Shown here in pieces: positions 34,340-43,210 of a stretch of DNA of 64,000 bases. The notes under the pieces were generated by a model. It saw nothing but the letters and a program-made list of their open reading frames with translations. It made no database searches and was not told where the DNA came from. Source of the stretch: an uncultured Roseburia sp. (GTDB lineage: Bacteria > Bacillota > Clostridia > Lachnospirales > Lachnospiraceae); NCBI GenBank assembly GCA_900542495.1, contig UQNW01000004.1, forward strand, positions 62,001-126,000, in the 5' to 3' direction. The translations under genes and the position numbers were made by a program. Each line of letters starts with the position of its first letter. The stretch's first letter is position 1.

Positions 34340-35368
34340 CTATTGACCGATAATATTCTTAACGGTATCTACAAGGCCATCAGACCATCCATATTTTTCT
34401 TCTGCCTCATCATAAAATGACTGCGATGCTGCCAGCCACTCATCAGGGTTGTCCACCGTATAAACGGTAACCCCGGCTTCCTCAAGCCTCTGTAAAGCTT
34501 TGCTGGTCTCTGAATCCAGAATCTCATTATTATACACTCCGGCTTCCTCGCATGTCTTCATCAGGAGCTCCTGCTGTTCTTCCGTCAGGGAGGAAAAGAA
34601 TTCATCTCCACAGCACCACGTCGTAAGATCATAAATGTGTGCATCTTCACAAAGGTACTTTGCAACTTCCTGATATTTTCCATTTTCAATTACTGCGATT
34701 GGATTCTCCAGCCCATCAATGGTTCCCTGCTGTAGTGCGGTATAGACATCCCCAAGACTCATCGGTGTTCCAGCCGCTCCGAGTGCTCCCATACTGTCAA
34801 CCTGCAATTGATTTCCCGGCACTCTGATCTTCAATCCCTTCATATCCTGCGGGCTTTGCACAGGTTCTTTTGTGATGGTATTTCTCACTCCATAATGCCA
34901 GTTGCTTCCTACGATCACAAGTCCTGTCGTCTCCCGCAATTTTTCCTCCTGTTCTGCCCACCAGTCACTCTCTGCGAGTTTTTCTATATCTTCCCATGAC
35001 CGGAAAAGGTAAGGTGCAAATGTTACACTGAAATCACTGACTCCCAGATCCGCATAAAAGGCTCCGTTCGCCAATGTTATGGCAGAATCTCCTGCGATTT
35101 CCTGATTAATAATATCGGATTTCGATCCGAGCTGGCTGGACGGATATAATTCCACCTGAATTTCTCCGCCGCTCTGTTCTTCCAACAGTTCCTTCCATCT
35201 CTGACAGGCAAGATCAAGCGGCTCGCCCGGGTTGTTTTCATAAGCTATTTGTATATGCACAACATCTTCCTGTGCCACTGCGGTCTGCGTCATGCTATTC
35301 TGACATCCCGAAGCACACAGACCAATTGCCATACATGCAGCCATAACGATAAGTGTCTTTGCTTTCAT
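34340..35368 (-). CDS. dctP: TRAP transporter substrate-binding protein DctP
   Basis: A 342-residue extracytoplasmic solute receptor. A lipobox (ASGC, cysteine at ~22) anchors it to the membrane. DctP features include VHIQIAYENNPGEPLDLACQ, the carboxylate-binding Arg region KGLKIRVPGNQ (~180) and DVYTALQQGTIDGLENP (~213). The Arg in LKIRVP implies a carboxylate ligand. The frame runs to 35419 but AAAGGCGG is placed for ATG 35368, where the signal peptide begins. First gene of the dctPQM-gntR unit. Confidence 0.95.
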   Translation of the reverse strand: MKAKTLIVMAACMAIGLCASGCQNSMTQTAVAQEDVVHIQIAYENNPGEPLDLACQRWKELLEEQSGGEIQVELYPSSQLGSKSDIINQEIAGDSAITLANGAFYADLGVSDFSVTFAPYLFRSWEDIEKLAESDWWAEQEEKLRETTGLVIVGSNWHYGVRNTITKEPVQSPQDMKGLKIRVPGNQLQVDSMGALGAAGTPMSLGDVYTALQQGTIDGLENPIAVIENGKYQEVAKYLCEDAHIYDLTTWCCGDEFFSSLTEEQQELLMKTCEEAGVYNNEILDSETSKALQRLEEAGVTVYTVDNPDEWLAASQSFYDEAEEKYGWSDGLVDTVKNIIGQ

Positions 35369-35395
35369 ATGTATTCCGCCTTTCATTTTTATTTT

Positions 35396-35464
35396 ATGAA
35401 ATATATAACATGTGTTCAAATATTTTTATATTGTCATTATATATCTCATTTGATCACATTACAA
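35396..35464 (-). promoter_or_regulatory. Promoter and candidate GntR operator of the TRAP operon
   Basis: On the minus strand TTGTAA (35464-35459), a 17-bp spacer and TATAAT (35441-35436) form the promoter. The 16-base quasi-palindrome at 35396-35411 lies about 15-30 nt after the expected start and matches the flavoprotein operon site exactly. A weaker similar sequence overlaps the -10 (35434-35449). Confidence 0.72.
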
Positions 35465-35512
35465 TTGTATAAGTTATCACATCTTTTCCTCCGATTTTTG
35501 TGATTTTTGCAC

Positions 35513-35579
35513 AAAAAAAGCTACAACATTTGGAATTTAATTTCATTTTCTTTGAAATCTGATTCCAAATGTTGCAGCT
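35513..35579 (-). terminator. Terminator of the folC-folE unit
   Basis: On the minus strand AGCTGCAACATTTGGAAT pairs with ATTCCAAATGTTGTAGCT (one G-T pair) around a ~25-nt loop and is followed by TTTTTTT. Confidence 0.93.
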
Positions 35580-35652
35580 ATCCGTGCTCATAAATGATTG
35601 ATTCTTTTTACCATTTTCAAGCTTACACATTGCGCTTTATTTCAGTTTTATT

Positions 35653-36207
35653 TTATCCTCTCACCAACTCAAAAAACTGTCTCTGCAGCCTCTCGTCCCT
35701 GTCAAAAACGCCGCGCGTCACAAATGTTACGGTTCTGCTCCCAGGCTTCTTTACCCCCCGCATCGTCATGCACATATGCTCTGCTTCCAGCATGACCATT
35801 GCGCCCTGTGGCTTTAAATATTCCATTAATGCATCTGCGATCTGTGCCGTCAACTGTTCCTGGATCTGCGGACGCTTTGCATACACTTCCACGGTTCTTG
35901 CCAGTTTGCTGAGACCTACGACTTTTCCATCCGGGATATACGCAATATGCGCTTTTCCGTAAAAAGGCATAAAATGATGCTCACAGGTCGAGTAAAATGT
36001 AATATCTTTTTCGAGAACCATCGCATTGTCTTTCACATGAAATGTCTTTGACAGCGGTTCTTCAGCGGTCTGCGTCAGTCCACCAAATATCTCTTCATAC
36101 ATTCTGGCAATGCGGTCAGGGGTATCGAGAAGCCCTTCTCTGTCCGGGTTTTCCCCGATTCCTTCCAATATTAATTTTACGCCCTCTTGTATTTTCTTTT
36201 TATCCAT
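35653..36207 (-). CDS. folE: GTP cyclohydrolase I
   Basis: Opens GTP to dihydroneopterin triphosphate, the first folate step. The 184-residue protein carries the zinc ligands in FYSTCEHHFMPF and EAEHMCMTMRG and the family strand YIPDGKVVGLSKLAR. AGAAGG precedes the ATG. It lies 76 nt after folC and closes this transcript, away from the folP operon 7 kb downstream. Confidence 0.97.
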   Translation of the reverse strand: MDKKKIQEGVKLILEGIGENPDREGLLDTPDRIARMYEEIFGGLTQTAEEPLSKTFHVKDNAMVLEKDITFYSTCEHHFMPFYGKAHIAYIPDGKVVGLSKLARTVEVYAKRPQIQEQLTAQIADALMEYLKPQGAMVMLEAEHMCMTMRGVKKPGSRTVTFVTRGVFDRDERLQRQFFELVRG

Positions 36208-36283
36208 CTTTTTTCCTTCTTTACCGATACTGAAATGATATGGTCCACGTACGATACTGCATTCCTATGTACGCTTTTACCGA

Positions 36284-37642
36284 TCAATCCGACTGCATGA
36301 TCTGCCTGATCTCTTTGAGATAAGATAAGGAGCCAAATGCAAGGATCACGCCGTCTTTCTTCGTGTGTTCCAGTGCCAGCTGCACTGCTTCCTTCATGGA
36401 ACTGCATGCACTGACCTTCGGAAGCGGTTCCATACCTCCTGCTCCCTGTGGACTATTTTCTGTGCCCTGTACTTTTTCCGGCTTTCCGGCTCTCTCTTTC
36501 CACAGACGAGCTACGATCGCTTCTGCCTCGGACGCAAGTTCTTCCGCTTTCATCGCCCTCGGATTATCCGGCGTCACTGTAAAGGCGGCTCCCGCATAAG
36601 GCAGCATTGCCTCCAGCACTTTTTTGTGTTCCTTATCTGCAAGTACACCTATTATATAAGTTATTGGAATGTTTGTAAAATATTTTTCCACAGACGCACT
36701 TAATTGAAGTGCCGCATCCTCATTGTGCGCACCGTCTATGATAAACAGCGGCTGTTCTCCTATGACCTCAAACCTGCCCGGCCACACGGTATTTTGGATT
36801 CCATCTAAAATGGTCTGGTCTGCAATTCCAAGAACGTCTTTTAACACAGTGACCGCCAGACAGCAGTTTTCCACCTGATATGTCCCTGTAAGCCGGGTTG
36901 TCACCGTTCCAAGTCCCGGATAATCAAACTTTATCTCGCTTAACGTATCGTTTTCCACTGACACCTTGGAAACATCGGCAACAGAAAGCCTTGCATGCTG
37001 CTTTTCCGCCTCTGCTTTTATCGCCTCCATTGCCTCTGCTTTTTGCATAATGGTCACGATCGGACAGTCTTTTTTGATAATGCCGGCTTTTGCCTGTGCA
37101 ATCTCGATCAATGTATTTCCGAGAAATTGCATATGATCCATACTGACTGATGTAATAACGGAGCACACTGGCTTTCGGATCAGATTCGTTGCATCTGTTC
37201 TGCCGCCCATCCCAACTTCCAACAATACATAATCACATTTTTTCTGATAAAAATACAAAAATGCCATTGCTGTTTCCACTTCAAAAATCGTCGGATGTTC
37301 CATACCTTTTTCCACCATGCGGTCACATGCACACTTCACCTGTTCCATGATATCCGCATACTCCTCATGGCTCATGGACTGAAGATTGATCCGCCACACT
37401 TCCATCGGATCAAACACCGCCGGGGAACTATATCTGCCTACCCGGTATCCGGCTTCTATGAGTACCCGCTCTAAATAAGCTCCGGTAGAACCTTTTCCAT
37501 TCGTTCCCGCAATGTGGATGCTCTTAAGCTGCTCCTGTATATCTCCAAGCTCGTGCATTAGATTTTCAATACTATCAAGCCCTAATATGCTTCCCGATCT
37601 GCTGACATTTACGGCATACGCTCTTGCCTGCTCGTAATTCAT
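36284..37642 (-). CDS. folC: Folylpolyglutamate synthase / dihydrofolate synthase
   Basis: Adds glutamate to folates (452 residues). The P-loop IHIAGTNGKGSTGAYLE (~42) and the Mur-ligase-like core (LLEVGMGGRTDATN, FIIDGAHNEDAA) are clear. Residues ~395-415 form a short Gly/Pro/Glu-rich insert near the C-terminus that looks non-conserved. AAGGTGGG precedes the ATG. It lies between parC and folE on the minus strand, 28 nt after parC. Confidence 0.95.
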   Translation of the reverse strand: MNYEQARAYAVNVSRSGSILGLDSIENLMHELGDIQEQLKSIHIAGTNGKGSTGAYLERVLIEAGYRVGRYSSPAVFDPMEVWRINLQSMSHEEYADIMEQVKCACDRMVEKGMEHPTIFEVETAMAFLYFYQKKCDYVLLEVGMGGRTDATNLIRKPVCSVITSVSMDHMQFLGNTLIEIAQAKAGIIKKDCPIVTIMQKAEAMEAIKAEAEKQHARLSVADVSKVSVENDTLSEIKFDYPGLGTVTTRLTGTYQVENCCLAVTVLKDVLGIADQTILDGIQNTVWPGRFEVIGEQPLFIIDGAHNEDAALQLSASVEKYFTNIPITYIIGVLADKEHKKVLEAMLPYAGAAFTVTPDNPRAMKAEELASEAEAIVARLWKERAGKPEKVQGTENSPQGAGGMEPLPKVSACSSMKEAVQLALEHTKKDGVILAFGSLSYLKEIRQIMQSD

Positions 37643-37670
37643 TTTCCCACCTTACTTCTTTTGGTTTTAT

Positions 37671-39911
37671 TTAACGCTTCGTTCCCTTGGTGTCACGATT
37701 TCCAACACGAAGTCTGTTTAAGACAACCTCTTTTCCCTTTACTTCAACGGTCTGCTCGCTCTCGCCGTCTAACACATAAATGTTACTCAATGCATCTCCT
37801 GCATTCAGTTTCATGCCGCGCACTCCGACCGCTCCCTTTTTCTTTTCCGGGATTGTGGAAGCCTCAATACGCAAAAACATTTCTTTCTCAGACTGCATGA
37901 CAACCGTCTCCTCACCTGTCATGGCGTGCACGATCAGAAGTTCATCATCCTCATTTAACTTCGTTGCGGCTGTCGTTCTCTTTGCCACGTCAAATTCACT
38001 TCCGTCAACCATCTTAAGCATGGCTGTTTTGGTTCCAAATAATAATCTGGAGTGAATGATCGCACCGAGGTTGATAATGTATATAAAGTTTTCCTCACTA
38101 CTATTGTAGTTACTTAGATTGTCGATTGGAATTCCCTTATCTCGGAACTTTCCATATGGAAGATCAAGCACTTTCAACAGATGCATCTGTCCTTTGTTTG
38201 TAAAAATACAGATTTTATCCGTGTTCTTACAGGTTAAGATGTAACGGTTTTCCGTATCCGCTGCCTCTTTATTTCTCTCATAGACACTGACATCCACCGT
38301 TTTTGCATAGCCAAAGCGATCCATGAGGAATACCACATCCATCTCCTCAATCCTCTTCTCTTCCACAACCGCTTCCTCAAGATTGTCGATCAGAGTTTTT
38401 CTCGGAACCGCATACTGTTTCTTATAAGACTGAAGTTCTTTGATCAGCACTTTCGCCATGGTGGCACGGTTTTCCAAAATGTCCTCATACTCGGCGATAT
38501 GCTTTAACGTATCCTCATGGTCTTTCATCAATGCCTCGATCTCTAAACCGATCAGCTTCTGTAAACGCATCTCCAGGATTGCCGTGGTCTGACGCTCTGT
38601 AAAACGGAGCTCTGATGCCATTTTTTCTGACTGCGCCGATTTAAAGGTGATATTGTCCGTCACACCATCGGTCAGACATGCTCTTGCATCTTTTACATTC
38701 TTACTTCCGCGAAGGATTTCAATAATAAGGTCAATGACATCACACGCCTTGATCAATCCTTCCTGTATTTCTTTTTTGTCTAATTCTTTTTTCAGTAATG
38801 TCTGATATTTTCTTGTGGCAAGCTCATACTGGAACTTCACATGATGACGGATGATTGGCACAAGTCCCAGCGTCTCAGGCCGTCCCTCCGCAACTGCCAG
38901 CATATTCACACCAAACGTGTCCTCTAACTTTGTCTTTTTATACAGCAGATTGATGAGATTCTGCGTATCGGCTCCTTTTCGAAGCTCTAACACAATACGG
39001 ATTCCCTCTTTGGAGGACTGGTTTGTGATATCCACGATATCATTTGTTTTCTTGGTCTCCACGAGACTGTATACATCATTCAAAAATTTTCCGATGTTCG
39101 CACCGATCATCGTATATGGGATCTCAGTGATAACAATGCGCTCTTTTCCACCTTTGACCTGCTCCACTTCCACTTTTCCACGGATTTTGATCTTACCCAT
39201 ACCGGTGGAATAGATCTGGATCAGATCGTCCTTATTGGCAATAATTCCTCCTGTCGGGAAATCAGGCCCCGGAATATATTCCATCATCTGCTCGGTATTG
39301 ATATCCGGATTCTTAATGTATGCGATCACGCCGTCGATCACTTCACCCAGGTTGTGCGGTGGTGTGCTTGTCACCATACCGACCGCAATACCATCGGAAC
39401 CGTTCACCAAGAGATTCGGGATCTTGACCGGCAAAACTTCCGGCTCTTTCTCTGTCTCATCAAAGTTTGGCACAAAATCCACAACATCCTTATCCAGATC
39501 CGATAAAAATGCCTCCTGTGTGATTTTCTGCAGCCGCGCCTCCGTGTAACGCATCGCAGCCGCGCCATCGCCCTCGATGGAACCAAAGTTACCATGTCCA
39601 TCTACAAGCGGCAGCCCTTTCTTAAATTCCTGTGCCATGACAACAAGTGCGTCATAAATAGAACTGTCGCCATGTGGATGATATTTACCCATGGTATCGC
39701 CGACAATACGCGCACATTTACGGTACGGCTTGTCATACCGGATTCCCAGTTCGTACATATCATATAAAGTTCTTCGCTGCACCGGTTTTAAGCCATCGCG
39801 GACATCCGGCAAAGCTCTTGCGATAATAACACTCATCGCATAATCTATATAAGATTTCTGCATCAGTTCCGAATACTCGGTACGGATTATCTGTTCTTCC
39901 TGCTGCATCAT
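37671..39911 (-). CDS. parC: DNA topoisomerase IV subunit A
   Basis: A 746-residue type IIA topoisomerase A subunit. The quinolone-resistance region GDTMGKYHPHGDSSIYDALV (~70-90) with Ser-Ser and the catalytic Tyr in AMRYTEARL (~120) are intact. The C-terminal beta-pinwheel lacks the GyrA box: where gyrase has QRRGGKG the sequence reads YERNKEAADTEN. The length is also short for GyrA, so this is ParC rather than gyrase. AGAGAGG precedes the double ATG. parE lies directly upstream. Confidence 0.9.
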   Translation of the reverse strand: MMQQEEQIIRTEYSELMQKSYIDYAMSVIIARALPDVRDGLKPVQRRTLYDMYELGIRYDKPYRKCARIVGDTMGKYHPHGDSSIYDALVVMAQEFKKGLPLVDGHGNFGSIEGDGAAAMRYTEARLQKITQEAFLSDLDKDVVDFVPNFDETEKEPEVLPVKIPNLLVNGSDGIAVGMVTSTPPHNLGEVIDGVIAYIKNPDINTEQMMEYIPGPDFPTGGIIANKDDLIQIYSTGMGKIKIRGKVEVEQVKGGKERIVITEIPYTMIGANIGKFLNDVYSLVETKKTNDIVDITNQSSKEGIRIVLELRKGADTQNLINLLYKKTKLEDTFGVNMLAVAEGRPETLGLVPIIRHHVKFQYELATRKYQTLLKKELDKKEIQEGLIKACDVIDLIIEILRGSKNVKDARACLTDGVTDNITFKSAQSEKMASELRFTERQTTAILEMRLQKLIGLEIEALMKDHEDTLKHIAEYEDILENRATMAKVLIKELQSYKKQYAVPRKTLIDNLEEAVVEEKRIEEMDVVFLMDRFGYAKTVDVSVYERNKEAADTENRYILTCKNTDKICIFTNKGQMHLLKVLDLPYGKFRDKGIPIDNLSNYNSSEENFIYIINLGAIIHSRLLFGTKTAMLKMVDGSEFDVAKRTTAATKLNEDDELLIVHAMTGEETVVMQSEKEMFLRIEASTIPEKKKGAVGVRGMKLNAGDALSNIYVLDGESEQTVEVKGKEVVLNRLRVGNRDTKGTKR

Positions 39912-40007
39912 ATATCCTCTCTATCTGTTATTCTACCGATCATTGCAAAATGTTTGTCATCTGCTTTATGATTTTTCAATGATCTGCTGCCATTTTTACC
40001 ATCTGCA

Positions 40008-41924
40008 CTATACGTCGAGCTCTGCGTCATGCGCATGTTCATAAATAAATGTCTTTCTCGGCGGAACATCATTTCCCATCAGAAGCTCCGTGATATCAGA
40101 CGCCATGCGGCCGTCCTCGATCTCAATCCGCTTTAACATTCTGGTAGCCGGATTTAACGTAGTCTCCCACAGCTGCTCCGCGTCCATCTCACCAAGACCT
40201 TTGTAGCGCTGTAAGGTAAAGTTACTTCCCTTATGTGCCTTTCTGTATTTTTCCAGAGCCGCATCATCGTAAAGATACTCTTCCTCACCCTTACCCGGAA
40301 TGACTTTGTAAAGCGGCGGCATTGCCACATAGACATGTCCCTCATAAATAAGTTCCGGCATAAAACGGTAAAACAGTGTCAGAAGCAGTGTTGAGATATG
40401 TGCTCCGTCCACGTCGGCATCCGCCATGATGATGATCTTGTCATAGCGGAGTTTTGTGATATCAAAATCATTTCCATACCCCTCGGAAAAACCACATCCA
40501 AACGCATTGATCATGGTCTTGATCTCTGCATTGGCTAACACCTTGTCAATACTTGCTTTTTCCACATTTAAGATTTTACCCCTGATTGGCAGGATTGCCT
40601 GATAATTTCTGTCCCGCGCTGTCTTTGCGGAACCTCCGGCGGAATCTCCCTCGACGATGAAGATTTCACAGATGGAAGCGTCCCTGCTCTCACAATTTGC
40701 AAGCTTTCCATTGGAATCAAACGAAAACTTCTGCTTGGTGAGCAGATTGGTCTTGGCGCGCTCCTCGGTCTTACGGATCTTTGCCGCTTTTTCCGCGCAG
40801 GAGATGACCGTTTTCAATGTCTCTAAGTTTTTATCAAAAAATAACTGAATCTCGTCGCCGGTCACTTTTGCAGTGGCTTTCGCCGCATCCTGATTATCTA
40901 ATTTCGTCTTTGTCTGTCCCTCAAATCTCGGATCAGGATGTTTGATGGAAACAACTGCCGTCATTCCGTTTCGGACATCTGCTCCGGTGAAGTTCACATC
41001 TTTTTCTTTTAAAATACCAAGTTCTCTCGCATAAGAATTAATGACGGTTGTAAATACGGTTTTAAATCCCGTGATATGTGTACCACCCTCGGCATTAAAA
41101 ATATTATTACAGAATCCCAGGATATTCTCATGAAATTCATTCGTGTACTGGAATGCAGCTTCCACGGTAATGCCTTCAGATTCCCCTTTAAAGTAGACGA
41201 CATCATGAAGCACTTCCGTATTTTTATTCAAATCCTTTACAAAACCACGGATTCCATCTTCCTCATGATATACGATATGTTCGACTTCCTCGCCACGGCG
41301 GTCCTCATAAATGATCGTAAGTTTCGGATTCAGATATGCCGTCTCATGCATACGGCTTTTGATCTCATCCTCTTTGAATCTCGTCTTTTCAAAAATTTCC
41401 GGATCTGGAAGAAAGTTTACTTTGGTTCCGGTCTTTTTTGTCTTGCCAATCTTAGGAAGCAATCCATTCTCCAATTCCACAACCGGAACGCCTCTCTCAT
41501 AGCGGTCATGATGAATATACCCCTCTCTGCTGATCTCCACATCCATATAAACAGACAATGCATTGACAACGGAAGAACCTACTCCGTGAAGCCCTCCACT
41601 CGTCTTATATGCGGAATCATCAAACTTACCGCCGGCGTGTAAGGTTGTGTATACAAGACGTGCTGCCGAAACACCTTTGGCGTGCATTCCGACCGGAACG
41701 CCTCGTCCATTATCTTCTACCGTACAGGAACCATTCTTCTCCAATGTGACATGGATCGTATCACATGCCCCTGCCAGATGCTCATCCACAGAGTTGTCTA
41801 CGATCTCATAGATCAGGTGGTTCAATCCCTTTCTGGAAACACTTCCGATATACATTCCCGGTCTTTTCCGAACAGCCTCTAACCCTTCTAAAACCGATAT
41901 GCTGTGCTCATCATAACCTGCCAT
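40008..41924 (-). CDS. parE: DNA topoisomerase IV subunit B
   Basis: ATPase subunit of topoisomerase IV, 638 residues. GHKL-fold motifs: EIVDNSVDEHLAG (~40), VEDNGRGVPVG (~68) and TSGGLHGVGSSVVNALS (~108). TOPRIM: FIVEGDSAGGSAKTARDRN (~422) and MADADVDGAHI (~500). It ends without the large insertion of some gram-negative GyrB. GTGAGG precedes the ATG. Assignment to ParE rather than GyrB follows from its partner. Confidence 0.9.
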   Translation of the reverse strand: MAGYDEHSISVLEGLEAVRKRPGMYIGSVSRKGLNHLIYEIVDNSVDEHLAGACDTIHVTLEKNGSCTVEDNGRGVPVGMHAKGVSAARLVYTTLHAGGKFDDSAYKTSGGLHGVGSSVVNALSVYMDVEISREGYIHHDRYERGVPVVELENGLLPKIGKTKKTGTKVNFLPDPEIFEKTRFKEDEIKSRMHETAYLNPKLTIIYEDRRGEEVEHIVYHEEDGIRGFVKDLNKNTEVLHDVVYFKGESEGITVEAAFQYTNEFHENILGFCNNIFNAEGGTHITGFKTVFTTVINSYARELGILKEKDVNFTGADVRNGMTAVVSIKHPDPRFEGQTKTKLDNQDAAKATAKVTGDEIQLFFDKNLETLKTVISCAEKAAKIRKTEERAKTNLLTKQKFSFDSNGKLANCESRDASICEIFIVEGDSAGGSAKTARDRNYQAILPIRGKILNVEKASIDKVLANAEIKTMINAFGCGFSEGYGNDFDITKLRYDKIIIMADADVDGAHISTLLLTLFYRFMPELIYEGHVYVAMPPLYKVIPGKGEEEYLYDDAALEKYRKAHKGSNFTLQRYKGLGEMDAEQLWETTLNPATRMLKRIEIEDGRMASDITELLMGNDVPPRKTFIYEHAHDAELDV

Positions 41925-42004
41925 TTCTTACCTCACTTCATTCATTTTCCTGCGCTCTGTCACAAACTTGCAGATTCATTTCATAATATTCTTTCAAATC
42001 TGCC

Positions 42005-43087
42005 CTACTCTTCTACCTTCTGCTGGTTCATATGTGCAATGACCATCATCGCAATCTTAAAGGTCATTGCATCATCAAACTTACGGATATCTAATCCGAT
42101 TGCCTTCTCTAAACGTTCCAGACGATATACTAATGTATTCCGGTGCACATATAACTGTCTGGCGGTCTCTGAGATATTCAGATTATTTTCAAAAAACTTC
42201 TGGATGGTTGTATTAATCTCTTCATTAAATATATCCGGCACTTCATCCCCGAACACTTCATGAATAAACATCTCGCATAAGCTCATCGGAAGCTGATAGA
42301 TCAGACGCCCAATTCCAAGCAGGCTGTATGCAATCGTCTCACGCTCTGCATAAAAAATTCTTCCGACTTCTAACGCCATCTTGGCTTCCTGATAGGATTT
42401 GGCAATATCCTGCAGATTATGCACACGGTTTCCATAGCCCACGCGCACTTTCACCATCGCCTCAGTGTGCATATTATCCACGATCATACTTGCCAATGTC
42501 TGCAGTTCCTCATCTTCTTTCATGTCCCTGGTATCTTTGATCAGGACAATGCTCTGCTCGTCCACTTCTGTCACATAGTCTCTGGTCTTGGTCACGAACA
42601 GATTCTTGACTGTCTCCATCGCGGTTGCATCTTTCTTGCCGTCAATCTCAATCACGAAAACAACACGTTCTGCCTGTTCAATATGCAGCTTCTGGGCCTT
42701 ATTGTACATGTCCACCACGAGCATATTTCCAAGCAGGATATTCTGCATAAAATTATTACGGTCAAACTGCTCCATATAAGCAGCTGCAAGATTCCTTATC
42801 TGGCAGACTGCCAACCGTCCTACCATATAAGCATCTTCTGCGGATGACTTTGTCAAAAGAATATATTCCACTTCACCCTCTACCATTACTTTAAAGAAAT
42901 GACAACCAGACAACATCTGGCTCTCTGCCATCGATGTTGCAAATGAAGTTACCGCTTCTTCCATATCACCTTCCGGTTCAAAAGTAGCCGCAACCTGTTT
43001 TCCTTTCTCTGAATATAATGCCAGATCAATCTTGGAAATCTCCTTGATCTCGTCTAAAGCAGTCTGTATCTTATGGTTTGATATCAT
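42005..43087 (-). CDS. CdaR/PucR-family helix-turn-helix regulator
   Basis: A 360-residue regulator with a sugar-diacid/PucR architecture. The N-terminal ~130 residues may be a sensor domain, the middle (~200-290) a GGDEF-like core without catalytic residues, and the C-terminus the HTH_30 DNA-binding domain (NLNISETARQLYVHRNTLVY). GAAAGGA is placed for ATG 43087, not for the ATG three codons earlier. Inducer unknown; it sits downstream of the sugar-ABC ATPase gene, so carbohydrate control is plausible. Confidence 0.88.
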   Translation of the reverse strand: MISNHKIQTALDEIKEISKIDLALYSEKGKQVAATFEPEGDMEEAVTSFATSMAESQMLSGCHFFKVMVEGEVEYILLTKSSAEDAYMVGRLAVCQIRNLAAAYMEQFDRNNFMQNILLGNMLVVDMYNKAQKLHIEQAERVVFVIEIDGKKDATAMETVKNLFVTKTRDYVTEVDEQSIVLIKDTRDMKEDEELQTLASMIVDNMHTEAMVKVRVGYGNRVHNLQDIAKSYQEAKMALEVGRIFYAERETIAYSLLGIGRLIYQLPMSLCEMFIHEVFGDEVPDIFNEEINTTIQKFFENNLNISETARQLYVHRNTLVYRLERLEKAIGLDIRKFDDAMTFKIAMMVIAHMNQQKVEE

Positions 43088-43110
43088 ACGCTCCATTCCT
43101 TTCGTTATTT

Positions 43111-43139
43111 ATTATATAGAACACATGTTTGTTTTGCAA
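43111..43139 (-). promoter_or_regulatory. Promoter of the CdaR-like regulator gene
   Basis: On the minus strand TTGCAA (43139-43134), a 17-bp spacer and TATAAT (43116-43111) lie ~24 nt before the start codon. The spacer contains the palindromic ACATGT. Confidence 0.75.
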
Positions 43140-43152
43140 TTATTTTTTGCAG

Positions 43153-43183
43153 AAAAAACCGGGTACAAATGATGCACCCGGTT
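43153..43183 (-). terminator. Terminator of the sugar ABC ATPase gene
   Basis: On the minus strand AACCGGGT pairs with ACCCGGTT around an 11-nt loop and is followed by a T run; it lies 28 nt after the ATPase stop. Confidence 0.92.
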
Positions 43184-43210
43184 CTACTGAGTTTATTTAA
43201 TTTTACCGAA

